DNA from: Desulforhopalus vacuolatus
Lineage (GTDB): Bacteria > Desulfobacterota > Desulfobulbia > Desulfobulbales > Desulfocapsaceae
Direction: 5' to 3'
NCBI RefSeq assembly: GCF_016918505.1
Contig: NZ_JAFFPZ010000027.1
Location: 1-37,400, forward strand
DNA length: 37,400 nucleotides
How positions within the stretch are numbered: position 1 is the stretch's first letter; each line of letters begins with the position of its first letter. Of this stretch, positions 26,421 to 35,468 are shown piece by piece. Position numbers and translations under genes: made by a program. Below the pieces are notes generated by a model, which worked only from the letters and a program-made list of their open reading frames with translations, ran no database searches and was not told the origin of the DNA.

Positions 26421-26468
26421 TTCGGCTGAATTCGCTGAAACGCACCGAGACATCAGACGGGGAAAAAG

Positions 26469-27041
26469 ATGATACTTATTACACACCTCATTGCAACATA
26501 CGGCTATGCCGCCGTCGGAATCGGTACTTTTATTGAAGGTGAGACAATTCTTGTGCTGGCGGGTTTTGCGGCGCATCAGGGCTATCTCGACTTGCACTGG
26601 GTCATATTCTGGGCGATTGTTGGAAGTTTTGGCGGAGATCAGCTCTCTTTTTACCTTGGTCGAGCAAAGGGGGAAACATGGCTTGAGAAGCGCCCGAAAT
26701 GGCAGCCCCAGGCAAAAAGGATATTTTCCCTTCTGCACAAACATCAGAACCTGCTCATCTTCGGATTTCGGTTCGTTTATGGGTTTCGTACCATTACACC
26801 GATCATCCTCGGCACAGCTCGAATATCTCCGGTTCGCTTTTCTCTGCTCAATCTGCTGAGTGCATCTCTCTGGGCTGTTGCAGTGACAACTCTGGGATAT
26901 CTGTTCGGGAATATCGCGGAAGCACTTCTCGGCAATCTGAAAAATTATGAGTTCGGTTTGTTCGTTACGGTGGCTGTTGCGGGAATGTTGTTTTGGTTAA
27001 GACATGTCGTTAAAGCACACCGATCAATGAAGAAAAAATAA
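26469..27041 (+). CDS. DedA family membrane protein
   Basis: A 190-residue inner-membrane protein with the DedA/VTT pattern: an N-terminal FIEGETILVLAGFAA re-entrant region, GGDQLSFYLGRAKG, the basic segment FGFRFVYGFRTITPIILG, and several C-terminal hydrophobic helices ending in a basic tail. DedA proteins are linked to membrane homeostasis, and some act in undecaprenyl phosphate or phospholipid flipping. GGGG lies 6-9 bases before the ATG. The gene stands alone between repeat blocks. Confidence 0.9.
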   Translation: MILITHLIATYGYAAVGIGTFIEGETILVLAGFAAHQGYLDLHWVIFWAIVGSFGGDQLSFYLGRAKGETWLEKRPKWQPQAKRIFSLLHKHQNLLIFGFRFVYGFRTITPIILGTARISPVRFSLLNLLSASLWAVAVTTLGYLFGNIAEALLGNLKNYEFGLFVTVAVAGMLFWLRHVVKAHRSMKKK

Positions 27042-27290
27042 ACAGGAAAAGGGAGAAAGGAGACGGGAGACGGGGAAAAGCAAAAGACGGAACAGCGAAA
27101 AACTTTTTGCCAACGAATAAAAGCTCTAATCATGCGAATAAAGGCAAAAAACTTTAAAAAAAGTCTTTGTTCTCAAATGCTTTTTGCTTTCCTTCGTGTT
27201 CCTTCGCGTTCTTCGCGGTAAAAAATGCCTTACCGTCTTTCACTTTTCCCTTTCTCCCGTCTCCCTTCTCTCGTCTCCTTTCTTTTACCT
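27042..27290. repeat. Repeat cluster after dedA
   Basis: A purine heptad tract (about 27045-27085) directly follows the stop. Next come the GGAACAGCGAAAAACTTTTT module, the CCTTCGCGTTCTTCGCGGT module and a pyrimidine tract. The order resembles 25880-26010 and 1020-1150. Confidence 0.65.
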
Positions 27291-27306
27291 CCTTTCACGA
27301 AGTCTG

Positions 27307-28263
27307 TTAAAAGAGAATTTCTGACAGATTCCCTGTCATCTTCAGGAAATAGAGAATGGCAGTACAGGTGAAGGCGGAAGCGCAGGTGGTAATCAGGATA
27401 ATGGCAGAAGAGAGCTCACTGTCCCCTCTCAACTGACTGGCAAGGATACTGCAAACGGTGGCGGTCGGCGTTCCCGCCAGCAGGGTTGCAATGGCCAGAT
27501 CATCACCCCGCACCTTGAAAGCAAAAAGAATCAGCGCTGCCAGCAAGGGCAGAAAAGCAACTTTTATCACACTGGACAGTATGGCCGTACCCGCCGATCC
27601 CTTAAATCGTTGAAAGGAAAAGGAGGCGCCAGTACAGATCAGGGCTACAGGCAGGGTCATCCCAGTGAAAATGTGCAGAGTCTGCGCCATAACCTCCGGC
27701 AGGGGCAGTCGCAGCCAGCTCCAGAGAATGCCGAGTACCGGGCCGATGAACATCGGGTTGAAGGCAATCTCCCGCAGATATTCCAGCACCGGGAACTTCT
27801 GCCCTTTTTCACGCCACGGCAGCAGCAGAGCCAGAATAGAAACAATGCTCATGCAGGGAACAAGAAAGCCGAGCAGAATCCCCGCCTTTGTGACACCCGC
27901 CGCTCCGAAAACCGCATTGATAACCGCCAGCCCGACATACGCAAGATTCCCACGGACAGAGGCCTGTACAAAGGCCCCCTGGACAACCGGCGGATATTTT
28001 CTGCCAAGGGTCCACAGAGAGGCAAAAATAAAGGTGAGAAAGATCGCTGCGAGAAGCCCCGCAAGCGTGAGAAAGGAGAAATTACTGCCAAAATCCGCCG
28101 TAGCAATTTTTTGAAAGAGAAGAGCTGGAAGCGCGGCATAATAAACAAACCGATTCAGATCATTTACCAGACGATCGTGAAGCAGCCCGACCTGCTTTAA
28201 TCCCAGCCCCACGACAATAACGAGGAAAACAGGAAGAATGATAAGAAATATCTGGCCAGCCAT
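27307..28263 (-). CDS. AEC family transporter
   Basis: A membrane protein of 318 residues with about ten hydrophobic segments in two halves, typical of the auxin efflux carrier (AEC) family. It shows an opening ILPVFLVIVVGLGLKQVGLL, LNRFVYYAALPALLF, a middle LRLPLPEVMAQTL loop, and GTPTATVCSILASQL near the end. Bacterial members export or exchange small carboxylates such as malate; the substrate here is unknown. The ribosome site is weak. It is divergent from dedA in function and convergent with it in direction. Confidence 0.88.
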   Translation of the reverse strand: MAGQIFLIILPVFLVIVVGLGLKQVGLLHDRLVNDLNRFVYYAALPALLFQKIATADFGSNFSFLTLAGLLAAIFLTFIFASLWTLGRKYPPVVQGAFVQASVRGNLAYVGLAVINAVFGAAGVTKAGILLGFLVPCMSIVSILALLLPWREKGQKFPVLEYLREIAFNPMFIGPVLGILWSWLRLPLPEVMAQTLHIFTGMTLPVALICTGASFSFQRFKGSAGTAILSSVIKVAFLPLLAALILFAFKVRGDDLAIATLLAGTPTATVCSILASQLRGDSELSSAIILITTCASAFTCTAILYFLKMTGNLSEILF

Positions 28264-28284
28264 AATGAAATTGCCTGAAGTTGC

Positions 28285-28380
28285 TAATTTTTAAAATCTT
28301 TTCTTCAAATGCTTTTGCCTTTCTTCGTGTTCCTCAGCGTTCTTCGCGGTGAAAAAACTCTTTTACCGCTGTTTGCTTTT
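28285..28380. repeat. CTTCGCGGT module between AEC and PFK genes
   Basis: The core CAGCGTTCTTCGCGGT is preceded by TTCTTCGTGTTCC, a diverged copy of the module at 1052 and 27191. It reaches the stop codon of the phosphofructokinase gene. Confidence 0.55.
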
Positions 28381-29706
28381 TCAGCCCTTCCCGTTCCCCC
28401 GTGCGTTGAAATAATCCAGTTGCCCTGTGGTATCCATGACTGAGCACCAGTAGTCAGACTTAATGTTCAAGGTGCGTCTTTTCAGCGTCACCAGGTCGAG
28501 GGGAAGGTGGACCATGCTCGATTTGAATTCCGTCACCACCATTCCCGTCTTCCCGGCCATCGCCGCATGCACGGCATTCTGACCGAGGAATCCGCAATAG
28601 ACGCGGTCTCCGGGGGTGGCGGGAACGGAACGAATAAGGTAGCTGGGATCAATGAATTTCAACTCCATCTCCAGATTGCGTGCCTGAAAGTGCTTTTTGA
28701 TGCGATCTACCAGCAGTGTACAGATATCTCCGAGAACAGGATTGCCAACAAACCCCTTTTCCGGCTGAACCCCCAGCAGATCCTGCCCGGCTCCTTCCGC
28801 ACAGACGATCACCGCGTGCCCGCGTGCCTTCACACGCCGTTCCACGGCGGCCAGCAGGCCGTCTTCCCCGTCAAGTTTAAAGGGCTGCTCGGGGACGAGC
28901 ACGAAATTCACTTCCTGCAGAGCAAGAGTGGCCTGGGCGGCAATGAAACCGGCTTCCCGCCCCATAAGTTTCACCAGCCCGATACCGTTCCGGACGCAGG
29001 TCGCCTCCACATGGGCACTGCGAATGGCCTCTGTCGCCTTTCCCACCGCAGTGTCAAAGCCAAATGAGCGGGAGATAAAGTTGATATCGTTATCGATGGT
29101 CTTGGGCACACCGATAACCGAGATATGACAGCCTCTCTCCTTTATCTCTTCCATAATCTTTTTCGCCGCACGCATGGTACCGTCGCCGCCAATAACAAAG
29201 AGGACATTGATATCCATCCGCCCCAGCGAATCGACAATTTCCTCAATGCTCTGCGCTCCTCGGGATGAGCCTAAAATGGTGCCGCCGAACTGGTGAATAT
29301 TGCTGACAACCTCCGGGGTCAGTTCCTTTACGTCATAGCAGTATTTCGGGATAAACCCGCGGAGTCCATTGCGAATGCCGACAACCGAACGAATGCCGTA
29401 CTGATAGTGAGCCTTCATGACAATGGAGCGAATAACATCATTGAGCCCGGGGCAGAGTCCGCCGCAGGTGACAATGGCGCATTTCGTCTTGGAGGGATCA
29501 AAATAGAGTTTTTCCCGCGGCCCCGCCTTCTCAAAGGGCAGCGACAGCGAATCGGAATCGAGTTCTGCCAGGTCCTCTGATGTCAGGGAAAGAGTAAGAG
29601 GTTTGGTGTCATCAACGAAACGCTGATTGGTCAACGGTGTCGGAATCTTTGCCTCACCGAGGGTTGGGATGGTGGTATCAACTACAATATTTTCTTTTAC
29701 GTTCAT
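28381..29706 (-). CDS. 6-phosphofructokinase, group with GGDGT/PKTIDND signature
   Basis: A glycolytic enzyme that phosphorylates fructose 6-phosphate, 441 residues. An N-terminal extension of about 70 residues precedes the core, which begins CAIVTCGGLCPGLN. GGDGT at 173-177 has Gly at the position where PPi-dependent enzymes usually carry Asp, which suggests ATP as donor. PKTIDND at 201-207 has Lys where E. coli PfkA has Gly. This mixed Gly/Lys signature is known from the long, TP0108-like and trypanosomal type of PFK. GREAGF and PGDRVYCGFLGQNAVHAAM are further family motifs. It is probably monocistronic. Confidence 0.9.
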   Translation of the reverse strand: MNVKENIVVDTTIPTLGEAKIPTPLTNQRFVDDTKPLTLSLTSEDLAELDSDSLSLPFEKAGPREKLYFDPSKTKCAIVTCGGLCPGLNDVIRSIVMKAHYQYGIRSVVGIRNGLRGFIPKYCYDVKELTPEVVSNIHQFGGTILGSSRGAQSIEEIVDSLGRMDINVLFVIGGDGTMRAAKKIMEEIKERGCHISVIGVPKTIDNDINFISRSFGFDTAVGKATEAIRSAHVEATCVRNGIGLVKLMGREAGFIAAQATLALQEVNFVLVPEQPFKLDGEDGLLAAVERRVKARGHAVIVCAEGAGQDLLGVQPEKGFVGNPVLGDICTLLVDRIKKHFQARNLEMELKFIDPSYLIRSVPATPGDRVYCGFLGQNAVHAAMAGKTGMVVTEFKSSMVHLPLDLVTLKRRTLNIKSDYWCSVMDTTGQLDYFNARGNGKG

Positions 29707-30067
29707 GGCTGCCCCGTTCTTCTTTCAGGTGAAATCCCAAAGGATCGAATGCTCATCTGGCCACATTCTATTTTTACCCGCACAGTATAACCCCGACAGA
29801 CCTTCAGGGATAGTTGAAATATCCGGAATGCGTCGGGAACAGATGTGCCCGACTCATTTCTAATCACATTTCACTTTATCTTGGCGAATGTAAAGGCAGG
29901 GGGATGGATAAAGGGAGACGGGAGACGGGGAAAAGCAAAAGACGGAACAGCGAAAAACTTTTTGCCAACGAATAAAAGCTCTAAACACGCGAATAAAGGC
30001 AAAAAACTTTAAAAAAGATTTTAAAATTAAACAGAGAATTGCTACCTGTTTATTCCATGCGTTACAA
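29707..30067. repeat. Gap with purine tract and GGAACAGCG module
   Basis: Bases 29707-29880 carry no repeat I recognise and should hold the promoter of the phosphofructokinase gene on the minus strand. From 29884 there is an AAAGGCAGGGGG / GGGAGAC heptad purine tract, then the GGAACAGCGAAAAACTTTTT module to about 30015. Confidence 0.6.
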
Positions 30068-30590
30068 GTCATTCCACCGTTATCGTTACGTTTGTCGTCA
30101 TCGTGTAGACAAGGCATGCCTTGTCTCTACATCATTGCCGGAATCACTGTTGTGCCGATTTTTCACCAATGATGATGGGTGCCACCCTTATCACCCCGTG
30201 GTGATAATGTGGCGGGTATGTTTCGCGGGTTATCGTGTTCCGTGTTTCGTATTCGGTTACGGTTGCACCGTTATCGTTACGTTTGTCGTCACCGTATAGA
30301 CAAGGCATACCTTGTCTCTACATCATTGCTGGAATCACTGTTGTGCCGATTTTTCACCAATGATGATAGGTGCCACCGTTATCACTCCGTAGTGATAATG
30401 TGGCGGGTATGTTTCGCGGGTTATCGTGTTCCGTGTTTCGTATTCGGTTACGGTTGCACCGTTATCGTTACGTTTACCGTCACCGTGTAGACAAGGCATG
30501 CCTTGTCTCTACATCATTGCTGGAATCACTGTTGTGCCGATTTTTCACCAATGATGATAGGTGCCACCGTTATCACCATCGCGATCAATT
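30068..30590. repeat. Tandem array with 191-bp period and two palindromes per unit
   Basis: The palindrome AGACAAGGCATGCCTTGTCT sits at 30107-30126, 30298-30317 (with one central change) and 30489-30508, exactly 191 bases apart. In the first two units a second inverted repeat, TTATCAC..GTGATAA, follows about 60 bases later (near 30187 and 30378). The units are nearly identical over their whole length. Long ORFs through the array are by-products of the repeat. Confidence 0.85.
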
Positions 30591-30595
30591 TTAGA

Positions 30596-30721
30596 AACAT
30601 CCGTTGTGCTGAAGACGCCAAAATTGATCGTCTCTACGGAAATCTTTTGCTTTTTCCCGTCTCCCGTCTCCTTTCTCCCTTTTCCCGCCCCTGCCTTTGA
30701 ATCCGCCAATACAAAATGTAA
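30596..30721. repeat. Pyrimidine heptad module abutting the exporter operon
   Basis: ATCCGTTGTGCTGAAGACG, CCAAAATTGATCGTCTC, TTTTGCTTTTTCCCG, then CGTCTCC heptads, and TTTGAATCCGCCAATACAAA up to the base before the adaptor stop codon at 30722. Confidence 0.7.
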
Positions 30722-31999
30722 TTACTTCCTGCCTTCCCCCGCATCCGCTCTGACAGCACTGCCTTCCGTCACACTGTCTGGAGGATAGACGATCACGGAA
30801 TCCGCCTGCGTCAGCCCGGAAAGCACTTCCGCAGTGATGCCGTTGTTATGAGCAATATCAACCCTGCGCAGGTGCGCCCTGCCCTCTTCCACAACAAAGG
30901 TCATCCAGTCATTCCCGCGCCGGAACAGTGTTCCGGTGGGAATCTGCAGAACATCTTCCCCATGCCAGGTGACAATGCGTGCCTCGACGCGGTAACGATC
31001 TCCAAGCTTTTCCAGAGGAAGCGGATCGACAAAGGCAACGCGCACCTTGACGCGTTGTTCTTCCACGCCAAGCGCGGAGATTTTCATGAAACCGCCAGGT
31101 TCAACAAGGGTTACACGAGCACGTATGGATGTTTCGCCGCCCCAGTGTTCAATGGAGACCTCCGCACCGGGGCTGACCGCGACGGCATCGCTGGAAAGCA
31201 GCTCAATCTCTGCCTCAAGATCACGCGGATCACCAACTTCCATGATCGGCGTACCGGCAGCCACGAGACAGGCATTCTCTTGATAGACGTTGAGAACAAA
31301 GCCGTCAATGGGGGCAATGAGCTGCAGAGGAGTTGAGTTATCAACGCCCGAAGTGGAGACCTGCTGCAGGGTCGCCCGTACCTGTTCTACCTCAAACTCG
31401 GCGGCGCGCAGGGCAAATCTGGCAGAACTCAACTCCTGACCGCGCATCTCAACAGTGGTTCTGGCCGCATCCCACTGTTGGCGGGCAACGGCATTCACTC
31501 TGGTGAGCTTTTCGGCTCGCCTGAAGTCGTTTTTGGCAAGTTCAAGGACCGCCTTTGCCCGTTTCACCTCGGCCTCGCGCTGCATGCGAACTGCCTCCAC
31601 GGCCTTCATTCGAGCCCCTGCCTCAGACCGGGTGCGGGGATCGAGAAAGCGTGACGGCTCGGCTTCAAGGGTTGCCAGCACCGTTTTGCCCTTTTCAATC
31701 TTCGCACCGGCACGCAGCTGCACACGCTTGAGAAAACCGCTCACCGGCGGTGAAATAACATAACGGTGGCGGATACGCGTTTTGCCCTCTTCCAGAACAG
31801 TGACGGTGAGTGCACCCCGGCTGACCGGTACCGTCTCGACTTTGATCGGTTTCGGCCAGAAGCCGGCGACAAGTGCAGCCACCAGCGCGACGGCGAAGAG
31901 GGAGAGAAACATTTTCCGCCAGAGGTCTTTTCTCTTTTTGGCGCGTCCGGCAGCCGAAATCTTCCCTCTGTCTGTGCTTTCGTTTTTTGTTTTCATCAT
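30722..31999 (-). CDS. HlyD/MFP-type periplasmic adaptor of an ABC exporter
   Basis: A membrane-fusion protein of 425 residues. A basic cytoplasmic tail is followed by one membrane anchor (MFLSLFAVALVAALVAGF, about 30-47). A first half-lipoyl segment (VSPPVSGFLKRVQLRAG type) comes next, then a long coiled coil (about 125-215, rich in Ala, Arg and Glu), the second lipoyl half (LIAPIDGFVLNVY) and beta-barrel domains. It should link the inner-membrane ABC transporter to an outer-membrane channel. No TolC-like gene is present in the window. Its start overlaps the permease stop by 4 bases (ATGA). It is the last gene of a three-gene operon. Confidence 0.92.
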   Translation of the reverse strand: MMKTKNESTDRGKISAAGRAKKRKDLWRKMFLSLFAVALVAALVAGFWPKPIKVETVPVSRGALTVTVLEEGKTRIRHRYVISPPVSGFLKRVQLRAGAKIEKGKTVLATLEAEPSRFLDPRTRSEAGARMKAVEAVRMQREAEVKRAKAVLELAKNDFRRAEKLTRVNAVARQQWDAARTTVEMRGQELSSARFALRAAEFEVEQVRATLQQVSTSGVDNSTPLQLIAPIDGFVLNVYQENACLVAAGTPIMEVGDPRDLEAEIELLSSDAVAVSPGAEVSIEHWGGETSIRARVTLVEPGGFMKISALGVEEQRVKVRVAFVDPLPLEKLGDRYRVEARIVTWHGEDVLQIPTGTLFRRGNDWMTFVVEEGRAHLRRVDIAHNNGITAEVLSGLTQADSVIVYPPDSVTEGSAVRADAGEGRK

Positions 32000-34359
32000 T
32001 CTCTCGCCTTCAAAACTCCAAGGAGGTCAAGTTTCACTATGTGACGACTGACAACGGTAAATGACAGTGCCGAAGAGAGGAGCACAATAAGGACGGCGGT
32101 GGCATAGGCCCGGCCCGTCAGCACCACTGGAATGCGCATGGTCTCCGTATTGATACTTGTCAGTATCAGGCTCGTCAGCTCACTGCCAATATAAAGCCCG
32201 GGCAGCAGCGCCAGCAGGGTCAGAAGAGTGAGTTCACCAATGAGGACGGTGGCAACTTCACGCTGTGTAAAACCGATGACGCGCAGGGTGGCCAGATCGC
32301 GGGCACGCTCCGACAGGGCGATACGCGCACCGTTGTAGATCACGCCAAAGGCAACAACCACCGAGAAAAAGAAAAAGATGGCCCGGCTGATATCCATCAT
32401 ACGTCCCATCATCTTATCATAATTTTCCCGCGCCGCCCGGGTGGTGGTAATAGAGCCGATGCGCGGAGAATCTTTCACTGCGGCGAAAAATTCATCCTCA
32501 CGCGCAGAATCTACAGTGAGATGTGCGCCGCTGACGGTGCGACTTTCCCGCATCAGATGATGCAGGCGGTCGATATCCATCCACGCACCCACCCCGGCAA
32601 AATCAGTGATCGTGCCGCTGACGGTGGTATGGAGAACCGGCCGTCTGCCCTCCAGCACCTCAACACGCAGTGCATCACCCGGCTGAACGAAAAGCATCTT
32701 TGCCAGCTGTTTCGAAAGCAGCAGCCCGGAAAGCGGCAGCGCCACTGGTTTTCCGTGTACATCAAGCACACGGCTCAGAAGGACGTTTTGTGGCAGGCCG
32801 GTAATGGCCACGCGGCGCTTGTGATGGCCAGAGTAGAGGCGGGCAGCCACCGCGCGGAAGGGCTCGACATTGAGCACACCGGGCAGCCCCCGCATGTCGT
32901 TTATCACACTGAAGGATCCCGGTTCAATCAACGCCAGCGTGACATCCTGCCGCTGCGCCAGGCGCCACTGAAAATCCATCATGTAATCCATGCCATCGCC
33001 CATGGAAACCGAGACGATGGGAATGGCCGTGGCCATCGCCAGACCGAGGGTGGTAAACAGCGCCTGCCACGGTTTGCGTTCCAGATTACGCAGGGCCATG
33101 CGGAAGGAGGTGGACGCCAGCTTCTGCAACCCGATGCGTTCCAGCAGGGAGGCTCTAAACGCCGCTGGCGGCTCCGGCCGCATCGCCTCGGCGGGAGGAA
33201 GAGTCACCGCATGACGCACCGCACCGAGAACACCAAGAAAAGAGGTGGCCGCGCTGGCAAGCACCGCAAGGAGAAACGCAGGCCAGTCCGGGTAAAAGTC
33301 CAGCACCGGGAAACGAAAGAAAGGATGGTACACCATAAGCATGCGGCTGCCGAACCACATCCCGAGTGCCCCGCCGACGAGGAAGGCAAAAATCACCACC
33401 ACGAGGGCAAATTTACAGTAGTGCCAGCCGATGGTGCGGGAGGAATAGCCAAAGGCCTTCAACTGGGCGATCTGCTCGCGCTGCAGGTGGACAAGACGGG
33501 AGAGAGCCGCGCTGGTCATGAAGGCGGCAATGCTCAAAAAGATCAGGGGAAAGGCAACCGCCATGGTGCGCAGCCCCTTGATCTCGTCGTTCACCATTTT
33601 CACCGACAACTGCTCCGTGCGGTCGTAGGTCGTCAGCCCTCCGTACGGGGTGAGAATGCGGTCGAGATCCGCCTTCACCGCAGTCGGATCGCCGCCGGGA
33701 GCCACATCCACCACCACGTTGTTGAATGCGCCTTCGAGGCCGAGCGCGACGGCCAGCTCCCGTTCATTCATCCAGAAAACGCCGTAGCGGCGGTTGTCGG
33801 GCATGATGCTGCCGGGAGGCAAGGCATAAACATATTCTGGTGACAGCGTGATCCCGACAATATGCAGCCGTTCGCGGGCGCCGTAGATCGTCGCATCAAT
33901 GGTGTCACCGGGCATAAAACCATGGGCCTCGGCAAAAGCATCGCTCACCACAACTTCTCCCCGGTTCCCGGCGACGGGCAGCCGCCCCACCCGCAGATAG
34001 AGCAGATTGAGATGCTGAGGGTGGTCCTCCGGCAGGGAGAGAAGCGTCCCTTCCGCCGTCTGTTTCATCCCCGGGATATCGAGGACGGCACTGCCCTTCA
34101 CCCGGGTTTCAGCCACCGCGACACCGGGGATATGAGAGAGCCGGACGCGCAGCGAATTAGGTGCCCGCTTGAGATCACAGAAGAGGTCTGCCAGACGGTT
34201 ACTCTGATAATATGCATCTCTTGATGTCTCCAGAGACACCACCAGCCCGCGCTCCATGATCATGACCATCAGCCCGCAGGCCATCACCATGGCAACTGCC
34301 GCCATCTGCCCTTTCATGGCCGCAAGATCTCGGAAGAGTTTCAGGTCAAGGGGACGCAT
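31996..34359 (-). CDS. ABC exporter permease with two FtsX domains
   Basis: An inner-membrane permease of 787 residues. The layout is an N-terminal anchor (about 18-42), a MacB-like periplasmic domain, an FtsX block of three hydrophobic segments (about 270-390), then a second anchor (RKPWQALFTTLGLAMATAIPI, about 435-455), a second periplasmic domain and a final FtsX block (about 655-785). This duplicated arrangement is typical of LolE/MacB-related exporters and lipid or peptide efflux systems. It is coupled to the ATPase upstream (6-base gap) and to the adaptor downstream (4-base overlap). The exported compound is unknown. Confidence 0.92.
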   Translation of the reverse strand: MRPLDLKLFRDLAAMKGQMAAVAMVMACGLMVMIMERGLVVSLETSRDAYYQSNRLADLFCDLKRAPNSLRVRLSHIPGVAVAETRVKGSAVLDIPGMKQTAEGTLLSLPEDHPQHLNLLYLRVGRLPVAGNRGEVVVSDAFAEAHGFMPGDTIDATIYGARERLHIVGITLSPEYVYALPPGSIMPDNRRYGVFWMNERELAVALGLEGAFNNVVVDVAPGGDPTAVKADLDRILTPYGGLTTYDRTEQLSVKMVNDEIKGLRTMAVAFPLIFLSIAAFMTSAALSRLVHLQREQIAQLKAFGYSSRTIGWHYCKFALVVVIFAFLVGGALGMWFGSRMLMVYHPFFRFPVLDFYPDWPAFLLAVLASAATSFLGVLGAVRHAVTLPPAEAMRPEPPAAFRASLLERIGLQKLASTSFRMALRNLERKPWQALFTTLGLAMATAIPIVSVSMGDGMDYMMDFQWRLAQRQDVTLALIEPGSFSVINDMRGLPGVLNVEPFRAVAARLYSGHHKRRVAITGLPQNVLLSRVLDVHGKPVALPLSGLLLSKQLAKMLFVQPGDALRVEVLEGRRPVLHTTVSGTITDFAGVGAWMDIDRLHHLMRESRTVSGAHLTVDSAREDEFFAAVKDSPRIGSITTTRAARENYDKMMGRMMDISRAIFFFFSVVVAFGVIYNGARIALSERARDLATLRVIGFTQREVATVLIGELTLLTLLALLPGLYIGSELTSLILTSINTETMRIPVVLTGRAYATAVLIVLLSSALSFTVVSRHIVKLDLLGVLKARE

Positions 34360-34365
34360 GGCCGC

Positions 34366-35121
34366 TCACCAGGAAAGCTCGCCCACCGGGCGGCGCACAG
34401 GATTTTCCTGAATATGGGTAATTTTGCCATCGGAAAGGAAGATCACCCGATCGGCCATGTCGGCAATAACGGCGTTGTGAGTGATGATGACCACCAGCGT
34501 GCCCAGCTCCCGGTTTACGCGGTCGATGGCATCAAGCACCATCACCCCGGTTTTCACATCCAGTGCCCCGGTGGGTTCATCACAGAGGAGAACATCAGGG
34601 CGCTTGGCGATGGCACGGGCGATGGCAACACGCTGCTGCTGGCCGCCGGAGAGTTGTGAGGGGAAGTGATCCATCCGCTCGCCGAGTTCCAGGAGATCAA
34701 GCGCTTCTTCGGGATCCATGGGATCGGGGGCGATGTCGGTGATCAGAGCGACGTTCTCGCGGGAGGTAAGGCTGGGAATGAGATTGTAAAACTGAAAGAT
34801 GAAACCGACGGTGTTACGGCGGTAGAGAGTTAACTCCCGTTCGGTCGCGGAGGTCAGGTCTTTACCGCGAAAGGTCAGCGTGCCATCGGTCAGCGAGTCC
34901 AGACCACCGAGGATATTGAGCAGTGTGGACTTGCCGCTGCCGGACGCGCCGAGCAGGACCACCAGCTCACCCTCGAAGAGATCCAGATCCACGCCGTTCA
35001 ACGCCCGCACCTCCACCTCACCAGTGTGATATACCCTGGTCACTCCGCGGGCACGAAAAAGTGGTTCCCGACTTTTCGATGTCGCTGAAGAATGAGACAA
35101 TGGGAGTGGATTTTCTGCCAT
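34366..35121 (-). CDS. ABC exporter ATPase, MacB/LolD type
   Basis: Cytoplasmic ATPase of 251 residues. Walker A is GASGSGKST (58-66), the Q-loop [15 protein letters not shown], signature LSGGQ (157-161), Walker [13 protein letters not shown] (177-188) and switch His215 in VIITHN. The short N-terminal extension (about 20 residues) is polar. The sequence type ([26 protein letters not shown]) is that of MacB/LolD ATPases, which drive FtsX-type permeases by mechanotransmission. It is first in the operon, followed by the permease and adaptor genes. Confidence 0.94.
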   Translation of the reverse strand: MAENPLPLSHSSATSKSREPLFRARGVTRVYHTGEVEVRALNGVDLDLFEGELVVLLGASGSGKSTLLNILGGLDSLTDGTLTFRGKDLTSATERELTLYRRNTVGFIFQFYNLIPSLTSRENVALITDIAPDPMDPEEALDLLELGERMDHFPSQLSGGQQQRVAIARAIAKRPDVLLCDEPTGALDVKTGVMVLDAIDRVNRELGTLVVIITHNAVIADMADRVIFLSDGKITHIQENPVRRPVGELSW

Positions 35122-35468
35122 GAGCTGCCTGCCCTTTCAGTCGGATGTGCGTCTGTTTCGCCTCTCTATAGAAAGTACTCTCTTCTTATGGAAAAGACGA
35201 GGGAGGATCAAAGAGGGACGGGAGAAGGGAGAAAGAAAAAGGGAGAAGGGAGACGGGAGACAGGAGACGGGAAAAAGCAAAAGGCTCCGTAGAGACGACC
35301 AATTTGGGCATCTCCAGCACAACGGGCGTTTCTACAATGAGATCAATTTTACATCCTCTTTATCCATTCCTATAGTCCCTGGCTGGTGAAGTGATACTCT
35401 TTTGAATTTATAATTGATGTTTTCCGTGTCCTTCCGTGCTTTCCGTGGTAGCAACCTGTATGAGTCCC
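35122..35468. repeat. Upstream region of the exporter operon with reversed purine module
   Basis: Bases 35122-35195 are the likely promoter region of the exporter operon on the minus strand; no clear boxes are seen. From about 35200 to 35318 lies the reverse orientation of the heptad module (GGGAGAC and GGGAGAA units, then GACGACCAATTTGGGC). A CCGTGTCCTTCCGTGC segment of the widespread CGTGG type follows near 35428. Confidence 0.65.

Noticed and set aside
30068-30590. CRISPR array
   Set aside because: The repeats are 191 bp long with nearly identical units throughout. There are no short repeats with unique spacers and no cas genes.
30039-30594. Three overlapping ORFs with repeated Cys/Val/Arg-rich peptides
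   Set aside because: They are read through the 191-bp tandem repeat and restart in every unit. There is no ribosome site and no domain.
32521-33843. 440-codon ORF on the plus strand opposite the FtsX-type permease
   Set aside because: It is rich in His, Arg and Gln without any domain and lies fully antisense to a well-supported permease gene.
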